DNA of 64,000 nt from assembly GCA_030066975.1 (NCBI GenBank), contig JASJAO010000011.1, positions 1-64,000 of the forward strand, in the 5' to 3' direction. The notes under the pieces are model-generated. The model was given only the letters and a program-made list of their open reading frames with translations, did not search any database and was not told the origin of the DNA. The position numbers and the translations under genes were made by a program. The stretch comes from Henriciella sp. GTDB taxonomy: Bacteria; Pseudomonadota; Alphaproteobacteria; Caulobacterales; Hyphomonadaceae. This document shows, one piece after another, positions 27,178 to 36,746 of this stretch (its first letter is position 1; the number at the start of each line of letters is the position of its first letter).

Positions 27178-28206
27178 TTACTTTTCGACACCTGAGGCTA
27201 ATTCGGGGGTCCGAGACGGGTCCTCAGGCTGCGCTCTCGACCGCCAATCCTGAAACCAGGTCACAAACCGTTCCAAACCGGTTTGCAGCGACGTATCAGG
27301 CGAGAAGCCATAGTCATTCTGCAATCTGGAGACGTCGGCAAATGTCTCAACCATATCGCCGGGTGGGAGATCGGCGAGTTGAACTTCGGCTTTTTTGTTG
27401 AGCAGGGTTTCAAGGATCTCGATCATGCCGCCGACGGGCTCGGGCTTGTGATTGCCGATATTATAGACGCGATGTTGTTTGATCTCTGGCGCGGCGTCCT
27501 GAACGTCCTCGACAAGATGCACGATGGTTGTGACGATATCGTCAATATAGGTGAAGTCCCGCCGGACATTGCCATGGTTGAACAGCCTGATCGGGCGGTT
27601 GTTCAGAATGGCGTCGGCGAAGGTCCAATAAGCCATGTCAGGTCGCCCCCAAGGGCCGTAGACTGTGAAGAACCGCAGACCCACCATGTCGATTGCGTAC
27701 ATGGATGAATAGGTGTCTGACAGCACCTCGTCAGCGATCTTTGAGGCCGCATAAAGCGATTTCGGCGTTTTAAGCAGCATGCCTTCATGGAAAGGCACCG
27801 TATCCATGCCGCTATAAACCGAACTCGATGACGCATACATCAGTCGTTTCACTGATTTTGTGTTGCGCACGGCCTCAAGCAAGCTGACCTGTCCGTAAAG
27901 ATTGGAGCTGGCATAGTCCATCGGCTGGAGGAAGGAATGGCGCACACCGGCCTGGGCAGCGAGGTGTACAACAGCGTCCGGTTGTTCCTCGGCCATCAGG
28001 GTCTGCAAGGCCTCACTGTCGGTAATATCCAACTCGAGTTGTGTAGAGCCTTGGCAGAGCGCTTCAATGCGAGCACGCTTCAAGGCTGGATCATAGTAGC
28101 TGTTATAATTGTCGATACCGACCACATGAAAACCGTCAATCGCCTGCAGCGCCTGGCACGTATGTGCACCAACAAATCCTGCTGATCCGGTTACGAGTAT
28201 CCTCAT
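27178..28206 (-). CDS. NAD-dependent sugar epimerase, UDP-glucuronate 4-epimerase-like
   Basis: This 342-residue extended short-chain dehydrogenase has the nucleotide-binding GSAGFVGAH, the YAASK active site (Tyr-x3-Lys), and the segment NYNSYYDPALKRARIEAL typical of UDP-glucuronate 4-epimerases (LpsL/Cap1J type). It would make UDP-galacturonate for the EPS. Late motifs RRDFTYIDDIV and YNIGNHKPEPV agree. It works with the UDP-glucuronate decarboxylase at 47.3 kb on a shared substrate pool. It may be the last gene of the leftward EPS block. Confidence 0.88.
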   Translation of the reverse strand: MRILVTGSAGFVGAHTCQALQAIDGFHVVGIDNYNSYYDPALKRARIEALCQGSTQLELDITDSEALQTLMAEEQPDAVVHLAAQAGVRHSFLQPMDYASSNLYGQVSLLEAVRNTKSVKRLMYASSSSVYSGMDTVPFHEGMLLKTPKSLYAASKIADEVLSDTYSSMYAIDMVGLRFFTVYGPWGRPDMAYWTFADAILNNRPIRLFNHGNVRRDFTYIDDIVTTIVHLVEDVQDAAPEIKQHRVYNIGNHKPEPVGGMIEILETLLNKKAEVQLADLPPGDMVETFADVSRLQNDYGFSPDTSLQTGLERFVTWFQDWRSRAQPEDPSRTPELASGVEK

Positions 28207-28518
28207 TGGGTCAGCGTCCTGGTGAGTTGGTGTGGGGTGACAAGATTTTGTCGATTTTGAACTGCATCATGATCTAGTGTCCAAGTCTCGATTTGCGAGC
28301 GTTAACCGATTGGTTCCTGCAAAGGCCCATACGGTGAATTTCTAAATCTCCAAACCAGATTTGACCCCGAACGTGCAAGGATTCATTTGCAGACCAGGCC
28401 TTGCCCAATCTCGCAAAGCTTTCGGTCGCCGTGAAGCGTGGTGAATTCTGGGCGCCTGCTCGATGCGGAATTTGAATTGCCGTACTGTATGCAGCGCTGA
28501 ATACGCTCAGCCAGTCAG
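28207..28518. other. Intergenic region between polymerase and epimerase genes
   Basis: I see no gene, terminator hairpin or clear promoter in these 312 bases. The A+T content is somewhat higher than in the flanking genes. It should carry the epimerase promoter if that gene is not read from the polymerase transcript. Confidence 0.4.
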
Positions 28519-29916
28519 TCAACGCATGTGTCTAGAATTGTTCAATCGACCGGTCGCAAACCGTGCGTTCAGTCGTCGTCTTTCCCGTTCTTGGTCCCGG
28601 ATCGCCGTCATGGCCAACCTTCTTTGGTGAACGTAGCTCGCGGTTATGCCAATGACAAAGGCTGTGAACACCATATTCGTGACGAACAGGGCTTGGAGAA
28701 GCAAGAAGGACAAGATCAGAAAGAGCGTCATTTCCAGCGCATTCTTTCGGCCAAGCTGCAGGAGCAAGATGGCTGGGCATACGAAGATCAACAGGATGCC
28801 GAAGGCGCCGAGATCGAACATAACCTCCAAGAGTTGCGAGTTCAGCGGAAGAATTCTGGCATTTTCTCCATAGCCGGCACCCAGGCCGTACTCCCTGCTG
28901 AACACATAATTATAGCGGCCCAGCCCAACGCCGAAGGCGGCAACTTCCGGGTTCCTCTGGGCATAATCACTGGCATAGAATTCCTGTCGATAGACGGTCT
29001 CGCCATCAAGACCGACTTCGACCTCATCGAATCGATCCATGATTGTGCTTTCGATGGTCGAGTAGGCTGCGTTACCCAAGGACGGATTGGCAATGAACAA
29101 GAGCGATAGCGGCAGCAATCCGATGATTCCGACGCGAAGCAGTTTTGGAGAAATCGAGCCGACAATGAGAATCGTAAGCGCCACGGCAAAGAAAAAGGAA
29201 CCCGAGAAGGTTAGCAATGCCATGAGCAAGCTTACGAATCCGGTGCCAAGAAGGAACAGGCGACTATCTGGCGATCTCGCCTGGCGCACCAGATAGAACG
29301 CAGCGACAGCGGCAACAAAAAGAACATAGGCAAGGCGTTTTGGCTCAGAAGCAAGGCCATTCACCCGCAAGGTTCCAAATCCCATGGCCAGGCTGTAACC
29401 GCCGCTTGAACCGCGAACGATAGCCCGAAACGGAAGCCCGGTTTCAAGTGCGAATATCTGGTAAAGTGAGTATCCGGAATGGATCGCACCGGCAATCGCG
29501 AGCCCCCAGATCGCAGCCCTCATATCCGCCCGTGTTCGCACTTTTGCGAAGGCATACAAGAAAGTGAACGCCATCGACGAATAGTAAAGAGCGCGCATGA
29601 ATGGACGCGATCCGGCGCCGCCTTGATAAACGCCCCAGGCTAACGTTGCCAGGATACAGATGCCGAGCACACCGATCAGGCCGCCATGGATACCGACGCG
29701 GCCGGTCTTGTCTGCAACGATCAACCAAGCCCCCAGAATCAGCGGAACAATTTGAACCGGGGCGATCTGAGATACGACCGGCACAATGAAGTAGAGCGAC
29801 AGGATTGTGGGCAGGGCGTAAAGCAACAGCTCCTGACGTCGGATGAGCGCGTAGACGGTGAACGCCACACAGAGCGCCACAACCACGTAATCAACCCAAC
29901 TGTGTCCGACTGGCAT
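28519..29916 (-). CDS. O-antigen polymerase-like (Wzy) multi-spanning membrane protein
   Basis: The 465-residue protein has about eleven hydrophobic segments and a large periplasmic loop (about 290-370). That loop has the Wzy-like stretch FGVGLGRYNYVFSREYGLGAGYG and then LNSQLLEVMFDLGAFGILL. Family members polymerise undecaprenyl-linked repeats. The C-terminus is a basic cytoplasmic tail. AAAGGTGGG precedes the ATG at 29916. As there is a second candidate at 13.6-15 kb, one may be the polymerase and the other a ligase; sequence alone does not decide. Confidence 0.8.
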   Translation of the reverse strand: MPVGHSWVDYVVVALCVAFTVYALIRRQELLLYALPTILSLYFIVPVVSQIAPVQIVPLILGAWLIVADKTGRVGIHGGLIGVLGICILATLAWGVYQGGAGSRPFMRALYYSSMAFTFLYAFAKVRTRADMRAAIWGLAIAGAIHSGYSLYQIFALETGLPFRAIVRGSSGGYSLAMGFGTLRVNGLASEPKRLAYVLFVAAVAAFYLVRQARSPDSRLFLLGTGFVSLLMALLTFSGSFFFAVALTILIVGSISPKLLRVGIIGLLPLSLLFIANPSLGNAAYSTIESTIMDRFDEVEVGLDGETVYRQEFYASDYAQRNPEVAAFGVGLGRYNYVFSREYGLGAGYGENARILPLNSQLLEVMFDLGAFGILLIFVCPAILLLQLGRKNALEMTLFLILSFLLLQALFVTNMVFTAFVIGITASYVHQRRLAMTAIRDQERERRRLNARFATGRLNNSRHMR

Positions 29917-30045
29917 AGGTTCATCCCACCTTTGAGATTAATCTACTCGTATCGTGCGTATGATCAAATGAACGCGGCAGCAATAAGGTGGCTCGGGTCA
30001 AGCGTCTTTCAGCTCATGTTCGCTTGATCTGCGAGGAAGTCATGT

Positions 30046-31242
30046 TCAGACAAGCCTGTGCATATGGGCCATCAGATCCGATGCCGTGCCTGACCAGGAA
30101 TAGTGCTGACGGACCGTGTTGATCTGGTCCTGTGTGGATTGAGCCCACAGATCACGGGTGACAAAATCGATGATGGCGTCGGCAAGCGCCGAGGGGTCAC
30201 TGTCCACGAGTCGGCCGTTGCTGATGGTCGTGATATCGGGCAGGGCGCCTGCAGGCGATCCGATGACCGGCAGGCCGGCGGCCGCAGCATCCAGCGCCGT
30301 CATACAAAATCCCTCTTCCGTTGAGGGCTGAATGTAGAGATTTGCAGCGTCATAGAGGTTTGGCAGTTCAGAAAATGGAACCGACCCACTTGTGATCACG
30401 ATGTCCTGTAGCCCTCGTGCTGCAAGATCGCTGTCGATGGCGTCCTTGTACCCGGAGATGCGGGCAGCCGGCCCGGCAACACGCCAGCGAAAATCGAGCC
30501 CTGCAGTCTGCAGAAGGTGAGCGACTTCAGGGATCAGGTGTTGGCGCTTATGCGGGACCCAGCCGCCCATTGTCAGCAATTGAACCGGTGTTCCAGGGGC
30601 TGGGCGCCTGGAAGAGGGCGGTGACATGCGGTCAAGAAGATCGCTGAAAACCCCGTGGGGTAGGGTTTGAATATTGTCACCGGGGCGTACGCGCGCCAAT
30701 GCCTCGCTCACCTGGTCGCTCGGCGTGACATAGAGATCGTAGGCATGGCGTTTGAGCCGCGACTGGTTTTTCCAGGCCACCGCGCTGACACGCAGTTTGT
30801 CTTTCAGTCGCCGCAAAATGGCGTCACCCTCCCAGGAGGTCGAGCACTCCATTGGCGGCAGATTATGAACGGTTGCGCCGCAGGGAATACCGGCCGCTTT
30901 CAGCTTTGCGGTTTCCAGCGTTTCCATAAGGAACAGGCCGAAGAAGACATGAACAAAATCAGTGTTGCCGCGCTCAGCCGCTGCCTGGACCACAGCATTG
31001 GCCGCTGTACAGAACGCATATCGGCTGACCCGGCTGGGGTCACCAGAATCCGGATAGTCGGCGTCAATGAATGTCACCTCGTAGGGCAACGCCGAGAGAT
31101 CGACCTGGTCTTTCTGCTGGTTCGGCACCAACAGGTTGACCTCGTGTCCGAGGGCCGCGAGTGCTGTGCAGGTCTCATGCACATAGTTCACGGTTCCGCC
31201 AACACGCGGCAGAAAGTGTTCACTGAGCCCAAGGAGTCTCAT
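30046..31242 (-). CDS. GT4 family glycosyltransferase
   Basis: This 398-residue GT-B enzyme has the N-terminal LLGLSEHFLPRVGGTVNYVHE, a glycine-rich acceptor-side loop, and in the C-terminal half TMGGWVPHKRQHLIPEV. The donor-site motif STEEGFCMTALDAAAAGLPVIG follows, with the E-x7-E spacing of GT4. It adds one sugar to the EPS repeat at the cytoplasmic membrane face. It lies between the polymerase and GT2 genes on the same strand, 46 bases after the GT2 stop. Confidence 0.88.
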   Translation of the reverse strand: MRLLGLSEHFLPRVGGTVNYVHETCTALAALGHEVNLLVPNQQKDQVDLSALPYEVTFIDADYPDSGDPSRVSRYAFCTAANAVVQAAAERGNTDFVHVFFGLFLMETLETAKLKAAGIPCGATVHNLPPMECSTSWEGDAILRRLKDKLRVSAVAWKNQSRLKRHAYDLYVTPSDQVSEALARVRPGDNIQTLPHGVFSDLLDRMSPPSSRRPAPGTPVQLLTMGGWVPHKRQHLIPEVAHLLQTAGLDFRWRVAGPAARISGYKDAIDSDLAARGLQDIVITSGSVPFSELPNLYDAANLYIQPSTEEGFCMTALDAAAAGLPVIGSPAGALPDITTISNGRLVDSDPSALADAIIDFVTRDLWAQSTQDQINTVRQHYSWSGTASDLMAHMHRLV

Positions 31243-31288
31243 GGTCTGCCCTTCGTGTGAACAGAACTGAGCGGTATCAGGGGTGGCA

Positions 31289-32329
31289 TCAGTGAAACCT
31301 TACGCCGCGGATTGATCGCAGACGTGAAATCACGGCCTGAGCTGTGCCGATGCCTGCAATCTGCCGGACCGTGCGTTCCAGACGAGAGCCGCTCCAGACA
31401 TAGTTAGGATCAATCTCCCTGGCGGTTGCCAACAGTTTTTGAGCCTCAGCTCGCTGGCTGTTCCAGTTGCGCACCGCCAGCGCGTCGAAGCGTCTGCACA
31501 GTGCGGCGCGTACTTCAGCCGGAAGAGCCTTGCGCCTCAGCTGGAAGGCGTCCATCACATTGGTTCCGACCTGTCGCCGGGCGGCGATCTTTTCGGCGGT
31601 ATCATCTGATGACACGCGCCTCAGATCAGAATGATGGCGATAGAGATAGAAAACGTCCGGCACCGGCTCATAGATCCAGCCCGCCTGTAACAGACGCAAA
31701 AGCAAATCGCCGTCTTCATCCGTCGCTAAAGTTGGGTCGTAACCGGCGGCATCTTCGATGGCGGCTCTGGCAAACAAGGCCCCGCAATGATGCAGAAATG
31801 GTGCTGTCAGCAATCGGCTGAGTTGGGCGTCGCGCGTCGGCTCAACAGTGCGATAGCTGTGATTCTCGGTACTGATGCCGCGCTCAACAAACACGTGTTT
31901 GGTGGGCGCGAACGGGATGCGCTTGTCTGCTGGATCGGCGTGTGCTGCATTGAGCAGATGTTCCAGGTGTTCCGGATCGATGGCGTCGTCGGCGTCCAGG
32001 AATTTTATGAACCCGGCACGAGCCACCGAAAACCCGGTATTCCGTGCTTGTCCCTGCCGATGGTTCTCGCGGTGACGCAGCAAAGTGATGGGAAGTGCGG
32101 TGGTTTCACAGGCTGTCTGGAGCGCCGCCGCGTGTTCGGGATCAGAGCGGTCATCGACAATGATCCACTCAAAGTCTTGTAGCGTTTGAGCCTCAAGCGA
32201 TGCCACCGTGTCCTGAAATCCGCGCGACAGATTATAGACGGGTGTAATCACACTCACCGCCGATGAGGCGGTGGACGCGGTTGGCGCTAAAATCGTATCG
32301 AATGGTGCGGCTTCGAGCGTGCGTTTCAT
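31289..32329 (-). CDS. GT2 family glycosyltransferase
   Basis: The 346-residue GT-A enzyme has VSVITPVYNLSRGFQDTVASL, a WIIVDDRS segment and the metal-binding KFLDADDAIDPEHL (DxD-type). The later DEDGDLLLRLLQAGW and FYLYRHHSDLRRVS match GT2 enzymes. It overlaps the GT4 gene upstream by four bases (ATGA), so the two are translated together. Sugar and linkage are unknown. Confidence 0.88.
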   Translation of the reverse strand: MKRTLEAAPFDTILAPTASTASSAVSVITPVYNLSRGFQDTVASLEAQTLQDFEWIIVDDRSDPEHAAALQTACETTALPITLLRHRENHRQGQARNTGFSVARAGFIKFLDADDAIDPEHLEHLLNAAHADPADKRIPFAPTKHVFVERGISTENHSYRTVEPTRDAQLSRLLTAPFLHHCGALFARAAIEDAAGYDPTLATDEDGDLLLRLLQAGWIYEPVPDVFYLYRHHSDLRRVSSDDTAEKIAARRQVGTNVMDAFQLRRKALPAEVRAALCRRFDALAVRNWNSQRAEAQKLLATAREIDPNYVWSGSRLERTVRQIAGIGTAQAVISRLRSIRGVRFH

Positions 32330-33432
32330 GCGGCGCGGTCTGCCAAAATCTGCTCATAGGCTGTGAGAACGCGCTTTGCGATCCCGTCCCAGCGATAGGA
32401 CCGCTGCACCAGATCGCGGCCACGCTTGCCCATGGCGGCGCGTTCGGATGTCGAGGTTTGCAGAGCAGCTTTTAATCCGCTGTATATCGCTTCGGCTGTG
32501 GGTTCGACATACCATCCGGCCGCATTGGTTTGAAGCTCCTGCCACGGCGTCCCCGTCGTGGTCAGGACGGGAACGTTGTGTGCCAGCGCCTCAGCCACGG
32601 CGATGCCGAAATTTTCCGAATAGGTTGGTAGTACAAACAGATCGGCATTCGCGAGAAGCCGAGATTTGTCCTCACCATATTGTGGACCAATGACCTCAAA
32701 ATCGTCGGACAGGCCTTTGGTCTTGACCAGAGCGGCGATCTCTTCGGCATGCCCAATCTCGCTCGGACCCGCAATCACAGTTTTCCAACCTTCCGGGCGC
32801 AATCTCGACCAGGCGTCCACCAGGAGCGGCAGACCCTTTTTGGGGTGTACGCGTCCGAGAAACAGCGCGGTTTGGCGCGTATCTGCTTCCTTCGCGGCGC
32901 ATGTCAGTGCTGCCAGATCTGCATCACTCGGTATGTCGACGCCGTTCGGTGCGATGTGGATTTCCGGTTTGAGGCCGAGCTGTCGGAGCTGGTCTGCTTC
33001 CTGTTGCGAGGTCGCGTGCAATGCGGCGGCGCGTTGCAGATCCCGTTTCTGATAAAGTGCCCAGGCGACCTTTTTCTTGAGCCATTTGTAGCGAATGGCC
33101 CAGGGCTCGAGCATGCCTCTAGGACTGACGACGCGCGAGATGTCGTATTGCACGCACAGTTTGGTGAGGGCGTGATTGTGCGGCAACCAGACGCCATTGT
33201 CGTGGAGAATGTCTATGCCCGGAAACGCGGAGGGCAAATTTTCAATACCCCCTCCCAGCACGGTCAAGCCGCTCTCACGATCGATAACATCCGCTGTTTC
33301 GGCCGAGCCATCAGGTGCCCATACGCCAACGTCTGCGCCTGCCGCCGCCAGCGCGGCTCCCAGCCGCGAGACGGAGAGCACAGGCCCGCCATATTCAGGG
33401 CGGAAACTGGTTGTGGTCAGCAGAACGCGCAT
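32326..33432 (-). CDS. GT4 family glycosyltransferase
   Basis: This 368-residue GT-B enzyme begins MRVLLTTTSFRPEYGGPVLSVSRLG, then has RVVSPRGMLEPWAIRYKWLKKK. The donor site is ALFLGRVHPKKGLPLLVDAW and TYSENFGIAVAEALAHNVPVL. The SPRGML-type element is common in WcaF-linked polysaccharide transferases. The acetyltransferase gene of WcaF type lies nine bases upstream. Confidence 0.9.
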   Translation of the reverse strand: MRVLLTTTSFRPEYGGPVLSVSRLGAALAAAGADVGVWAPDGSAETADVIDRESGLTVLGGGIENLPSAFPGIDILHDNGVWLPHNHALTKLCVQYDISRVVSPRGMLEPWAIRYKWLKKKVAWALYQKRDLQRAAALHATSQQEADQLRQLGLKPEIHIAPNGVDIPSDADLAALTCAAKEADTRQTALFLGRVHPKKGLPLLVDAWSRLRPEGWKTVIAGPSEIGHAEEIAALVKTKGLSDDFEVIGPQYGEDKSRLLANADLFVLPTYSENFGIAVAEALAHNVPVLTTTGTPWQELQTNAAGWYVEPTAEAIYSGLKAALQTSTSERAAMGKRGRDLVQRSYRWDGIAKRVLTAYEQILADRAA

Positions 33433-33441
33433 GGGTTGGGT

Positions 33442-33984
33442 CTATGGACGCACAGCGCGCGGTCGAACCGGTTCGGCAGGATTGCCGACATAGACGGTCC
33501 AGGGCTCAAGGTCTTTGTGGGCGACCGACCCGAGGGCCAGCACAGCGCCTTCCTTAATCGTAACGCCAGGCGCGACCACGGCTTTGGCGGCGACCCAGCT
33601 CTTGTCCTCGAGCGTGATTGGCTCTGTGATCAAGTCGAAGCTCTCAATCGCCCAGTCGTGGCTGCCTGTGCAGAGATAGGCGGCCTGGCTCAAACACGCG
33701 CTTTCGCCAATGGTCACCATGGCGAGATTATCGATCCAGACATCTTCGCCAATCCAGCTGTGCGCGCCAACCGAAAGGCGCCAGGGAAATTTGATCCGAA
33801 CATTCGGTTTGATAACCACCCCGTCGGAGATCTTCGCGCCAAAAAGGCGTAGCAGGGACCGCCGCCAACCGGACCCTGGCAGAGGGCTGCGAAACAGCAG
33901 AACGGACACGACAATCCAGACCAATTCCACAACCAAAGACCGCCCGCGTTTGAAGTCTGAATTGTCAAAGGTTTCCAGTTTCAT
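33442..33984 (-). CDS. WcaF-like O-acetyltransferase (left-handed beta-helix)
   Basis: The 180-residue protein has an N-terminal region with a hydrophobic helix (LVVELVWIVVSVLLF) and hexapeptide repeats such as IGEDVWIDNLAMVTIGESACLSQ and VVAPGVTIKEGAVLALGSV. A catalytic His candidate is in CTGSHDW. It resembles colanic-acid WcaF and probably O-acetylates a sugar of the repeat unit using acetyl-CoA. It is in an operon with the glycosyltransferase that follows. Confidence 0.88.
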   Translation of the reverse strand: MKLETFDNSDFKRGRSLVVELVWIVVSVLLFRSPLPGSGWRRSLLRLFGAKISDGVVIKPNVRIKFPWRLSVGAHSWIGEDVWIDNLAMVTIGESACLSQAAYLCTGSHDWAIESFDLITEPITLEDKSWVAAKAVVAPGVTIKEGAVLALGSVAHKDLEPWTVYVGNPAEPVRPRAVRP

Positions 33985-34076
33985 TCAGTTGGGCCTAGCA
34001 TCGGACGATCAGGGGACCAAGCACGGGCGTGTTGCGTCATGGTATGCTCAGGTGTCGCGGTCTTGTGATACAAAGT

Positions 34077-36083
34077 TCAATCCATTTCCAGTGTGGTAGA
34101 TGCGCCGGACAACGCACTCGAAACAATTGGAACGATCAGCGACAGAGCTCCGGCTTCGGTCAAGTGGTGGCTGTCCTCATACCATGCGGTGCTTTCAGTG
34201 TGGGTGGGACAGATATCCTGGCAGAGCGTTGAGGTAATTGGAATGTAATTCACGCCGTCACGGTCTGTGAGGCGCCTGAAGATTTCTTCACTCCGAGCCT
34301 GTCTTCGTAGTGCACTTTCGACATTGAGGGCAAATGAGGCCGGTCTGTTGAATAGGATTTCAGCTTTCAGACTGGCTTCCACATCCCATGGCAGTTCGGG
34401 GACAGGCCCGATGATGACAACCCGCGCGCCACCCGCAACGATCTTGTCGACGAGTTCGGTAAGGGTGTTTTCAACCAGAATGGCATTCCCGGACGGGTCT
34501 TTGGCAAACGTGGCGGAGTCGCGGTCACCAAGAACCGCCACCTGACCTTGTTCTGGTCCAAACCGCTTGCCTTCGACATATAAGGGCCATCTTGCGTGTA
34601 GAATGACCGTATCGTACAGGTCTCTGCTCAGGATGTGGTCCAACATCGAATCATTGAATTTTCCGCAACGTTGCCGAGCGCCAAAGTCCCGATCCGATCG
34701 ACTCAACCCAGGCAGAGGCCCACAGGCCGGGACCACACCAAAATCCAACAACACGCCTTCTGTTGCCGCGACGGACTGGATTGCTGGAAATAATGCGCCG
34801 GCATGGGAGTCACCCCAAAGCAGCCAGCGGCCATTTCTGTTGGTTTCTTCGTCGCCGAAGGTACATAGCTGCTCAGGTTCACGAGTTCCCCAGCAGTCCC
34901 GATTATCTCTCGTCTCCTGTGTAGAGGCCAGCAAATCAAGTTGTGCAGGTTCGAAACGTTTCTCCACGCCTTGCGTGAAAATGACACCGACTGCCATTAT
35001 CGCAAGCGTGGCGGTTCCAATACCAGACAAGGTGAACACACGCGACTGTGTCATCGGTCGACCGCGTCCGGCTCTGAACGGCGTTTCCACATATTTGTAA
35101 GATAGCCAGGCAGCTACAAAAGATGCGGCAATCGTGGCCACTTGCCAAGGCTCCGGAAGCTCTGATGACATCAGCCAGTTTCGGGCAAAAGCCATGATCG
35201 GCCAGTGCCAGAGGTAAAGCGAGTAGGACAGCAATCCTACAAATACCATCGGGCGCCAGGAAAGCGCTTTTCCGACGAGCGACGAACCGCTTGCACCTGC
35301 CCAGATAAGGGCTGCCGCACCGAGAACAGGGGGGAGCGCTGCAATGCCTGGGAAGGAGGTCGCGCTATTGTAGAAAACGACCGCAAACAAAATTAAGAGC
35401 AGGCCAATCCCAGCCATCAATTCACGTACCCATTGAGACAATGGGACAGTCGCAAGCCCCAGCGCCAGGAGCGAACCTAGGCCCAGCTCCCAGAACCGTG
35501 TCGGCAGCAGGTAAAAAGATGCGCTCGGCATCTGAGGTGTGATCCATGCTGCAAATAGCAGCGAACCAAGGACGAGAGCCCATGTCAGACTTCGAGATAC
35601 CTCTTTGCCCCATCGCAGGATGATCAACAGATACAGTGGGAAAAGGATGTAAAACTGTTCCTCAACAGCAAGAGACCAGGTGTGAAGAAGGGGAAGATAG
35701 TCGGTTGCTCCGTCGAAATAGCCACCGGAATTTTGCCAGAACCAGATGTTTGAGAGAAAGACGAGAGCCGAGACCGCTGACCTTGCCATATGACTGTAGT
35801 CTTCGGGCGACAAAAGGAACCAACCCGCGGCCAAACATGCCAGCATCACCGCAAACAGTGCCGGCAAGATACGGCGGGCACGCCGTTCGTAGAAATGCAG
35901 GATCGAGAACCGTTTTTCTACCATCTCGTCGTAGAGAATACGCGTGATCAGAAAACCGGAAATCACGAAGAACACGTCGACGCCAATAAATCCGCCCGAA
36001 AATCCCGGGACGCCAGCATGATAAAGCACCACGGGGACAACAGCGACGGTGCGCAAGCCGTCTATGTCAGGTCTATACTTCAA
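34077..36083 (-). CDS. OafA/YrhL-type acyltransferase with C-terminal SGNH domain
   Basis: The 668-residue protein has a ten-helix acyltransferase-3 domain (MKYRPDIDGLRTVAVVPVVLYHAG, GGFIGVDVFFVISGFLITRI, LHTWSLAVEEQFY). A periplasmic SGNH domain follows, with block I LWGDSHAGALFPAI and the catalytic DSHHLTEAG near the end. The membrane half passes acetyl groups across the membrane and the SGNH half attaches them to glycan in the periplasm. This gives the EPS a second acylation route besides the WcaF-like enzyme. Confidence 0.93.
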   Translation of the reverse strand: MKYRPDIDGLRTVAVVPVVLYHAGVPGFSGGFIGVDVFFVISGFLITRILYDEMVEKRFSILHFYERRARRILPALFAVMLACLAAGWFLLSPEDYSHMARSAVSALVFLSNIWFWQNSGGYFDGATDYLPLLHTWSLAVEEQFYILFPLYLLIILRWGKEVSRSLTWALVLGSLLFAAWITPQMPSASFYLLPTRFWELGLGSLLALGLATVPLSQWVRELMAGIGLLLILFAVVFYNSATSFPGIAALPPVLGAAALIWAGASGSSLVGKALSWRPMVFVGLLSYSLYLWHWPIMAFARNWLMSSELPEPWQVATIAASFVAAWLSYKYVETPFRAGRGRPMTQSRVFTLSGIGTATLAIMAVGVIFTQGVEKRFEPAQLDLLASTQETRDNRDCWGTREPEQLCTFGDEETNRNGRWLLWGDSHAGALFPAIQSVAATEGVLLDFGVVPACGPLPGLSRSDRDFGARQRCGKFNDSMLDHILSRDLYDTVILHARWPLYVEGKRFGPEQGQVAVLGDRDSATFAKDPSGNAILVENTLTELVDKIVAGGARVVIIGPVPELPWDVEASLKAEILFNRPASFALNVESALRRQARSEEIFRRLTDRDGVNYIPITSTLCQDICPTHTESTAWYEDSHHLTEAGALSLIVPIVSSALSGASTTLEMD

Positions 36084-36114
36084 CCGATAAATCCCGTGAA
36101 TAATAGGTCGTCAT

Positions 36115-36729
36115 TCAGCTTCGCATCTTCGCTGTGTTCAAGCGCGGGAAGGGGCGTTTTGGGACGGGTTTGCCAAGAAAGGCACAGAGCTTCTCCCATC
36201 CATCGCCTTGGGCGACGTCAAACTCCATGAAATCGTCCGGGCGATCCTCGAAATAGGCGCGAACTTCTGCGGCGTGATCAACAAGGCGCGCTTTGTAAGC
36301 TGCCTCATGGCCTCGGGGCGATGAGGCTCCATACAGCCAGAAGCGCATTTTGGTTACGCTTTGACCAAAGTGTTTTATGGCGGAGTCGAACCATTTATCC
36401 GGGTCGCGGGTGGTCAGGATGAATTTTGACCCAGGGAAGGCCGCATCAAGTTCTTTGAACAGGACAGGCCAGGGATTGTCAGCGAACGCATCGAACTTTT
36501 TAGCGAGTTCAAGCGCGTGATCGCGCATATCTTCGGGCGTCTCGATCCCTTTAAGGGAGAAAATTCCCGCGACCCGGTATCCCATCAAAGACAGCGCGTA
36601 TTGCAGGGAGGTCGTGCCGGTCTTCTGAAATCCGATACAGAAGACTTTTTGTTCAGGGCGACCGTAGCGCAATCGCCGCAGCTCAAGTGCAAGGCTGTGT
36701 TTGAGAGTCTGTCGAGACTTGTGAAACAT
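36115..36729 (-). CDS. Sulfotransferase family protein
   Basis: The 204-residue protein has a PAPS 5'-phosphosulfate loop GFQKTGTTSLQYALSLMG and the 3'-phosphate site ILTTRDPDKWFDSAI, as in the compact Sulfotransfer_4-like group. It would transfer sulfate from PAPS to a sugar hydroxyl. It is 31 bases upstream of the OafA-type gene and 17 bases downstream of a GT2 gene, so it belongs to the EPS block. It is one of four sulfotransferases in the window. Confidence 0.85.
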   Translation of the reverse strand: MFHKSRQTLKHSLALELRRLRYGRPEQKVFCIGFQKTGTTSLQYALSLMGYRVAGIFSLKGIETPEDMRDHALELAKKFDAFADNPWPVLFKELDAAFPGSKFILTTRDPDKWFDSAIKHFGQSVTKMRFWLYGASSPRGHEAAYKARLVDHAAEVRAYFEDRPDDFMEFDVAQGDGWEKLCAFLGKPVPKRPFPRLNTAKMRS

Positions 36730-36746
36730 GGTTTAGAACTGCCGGT

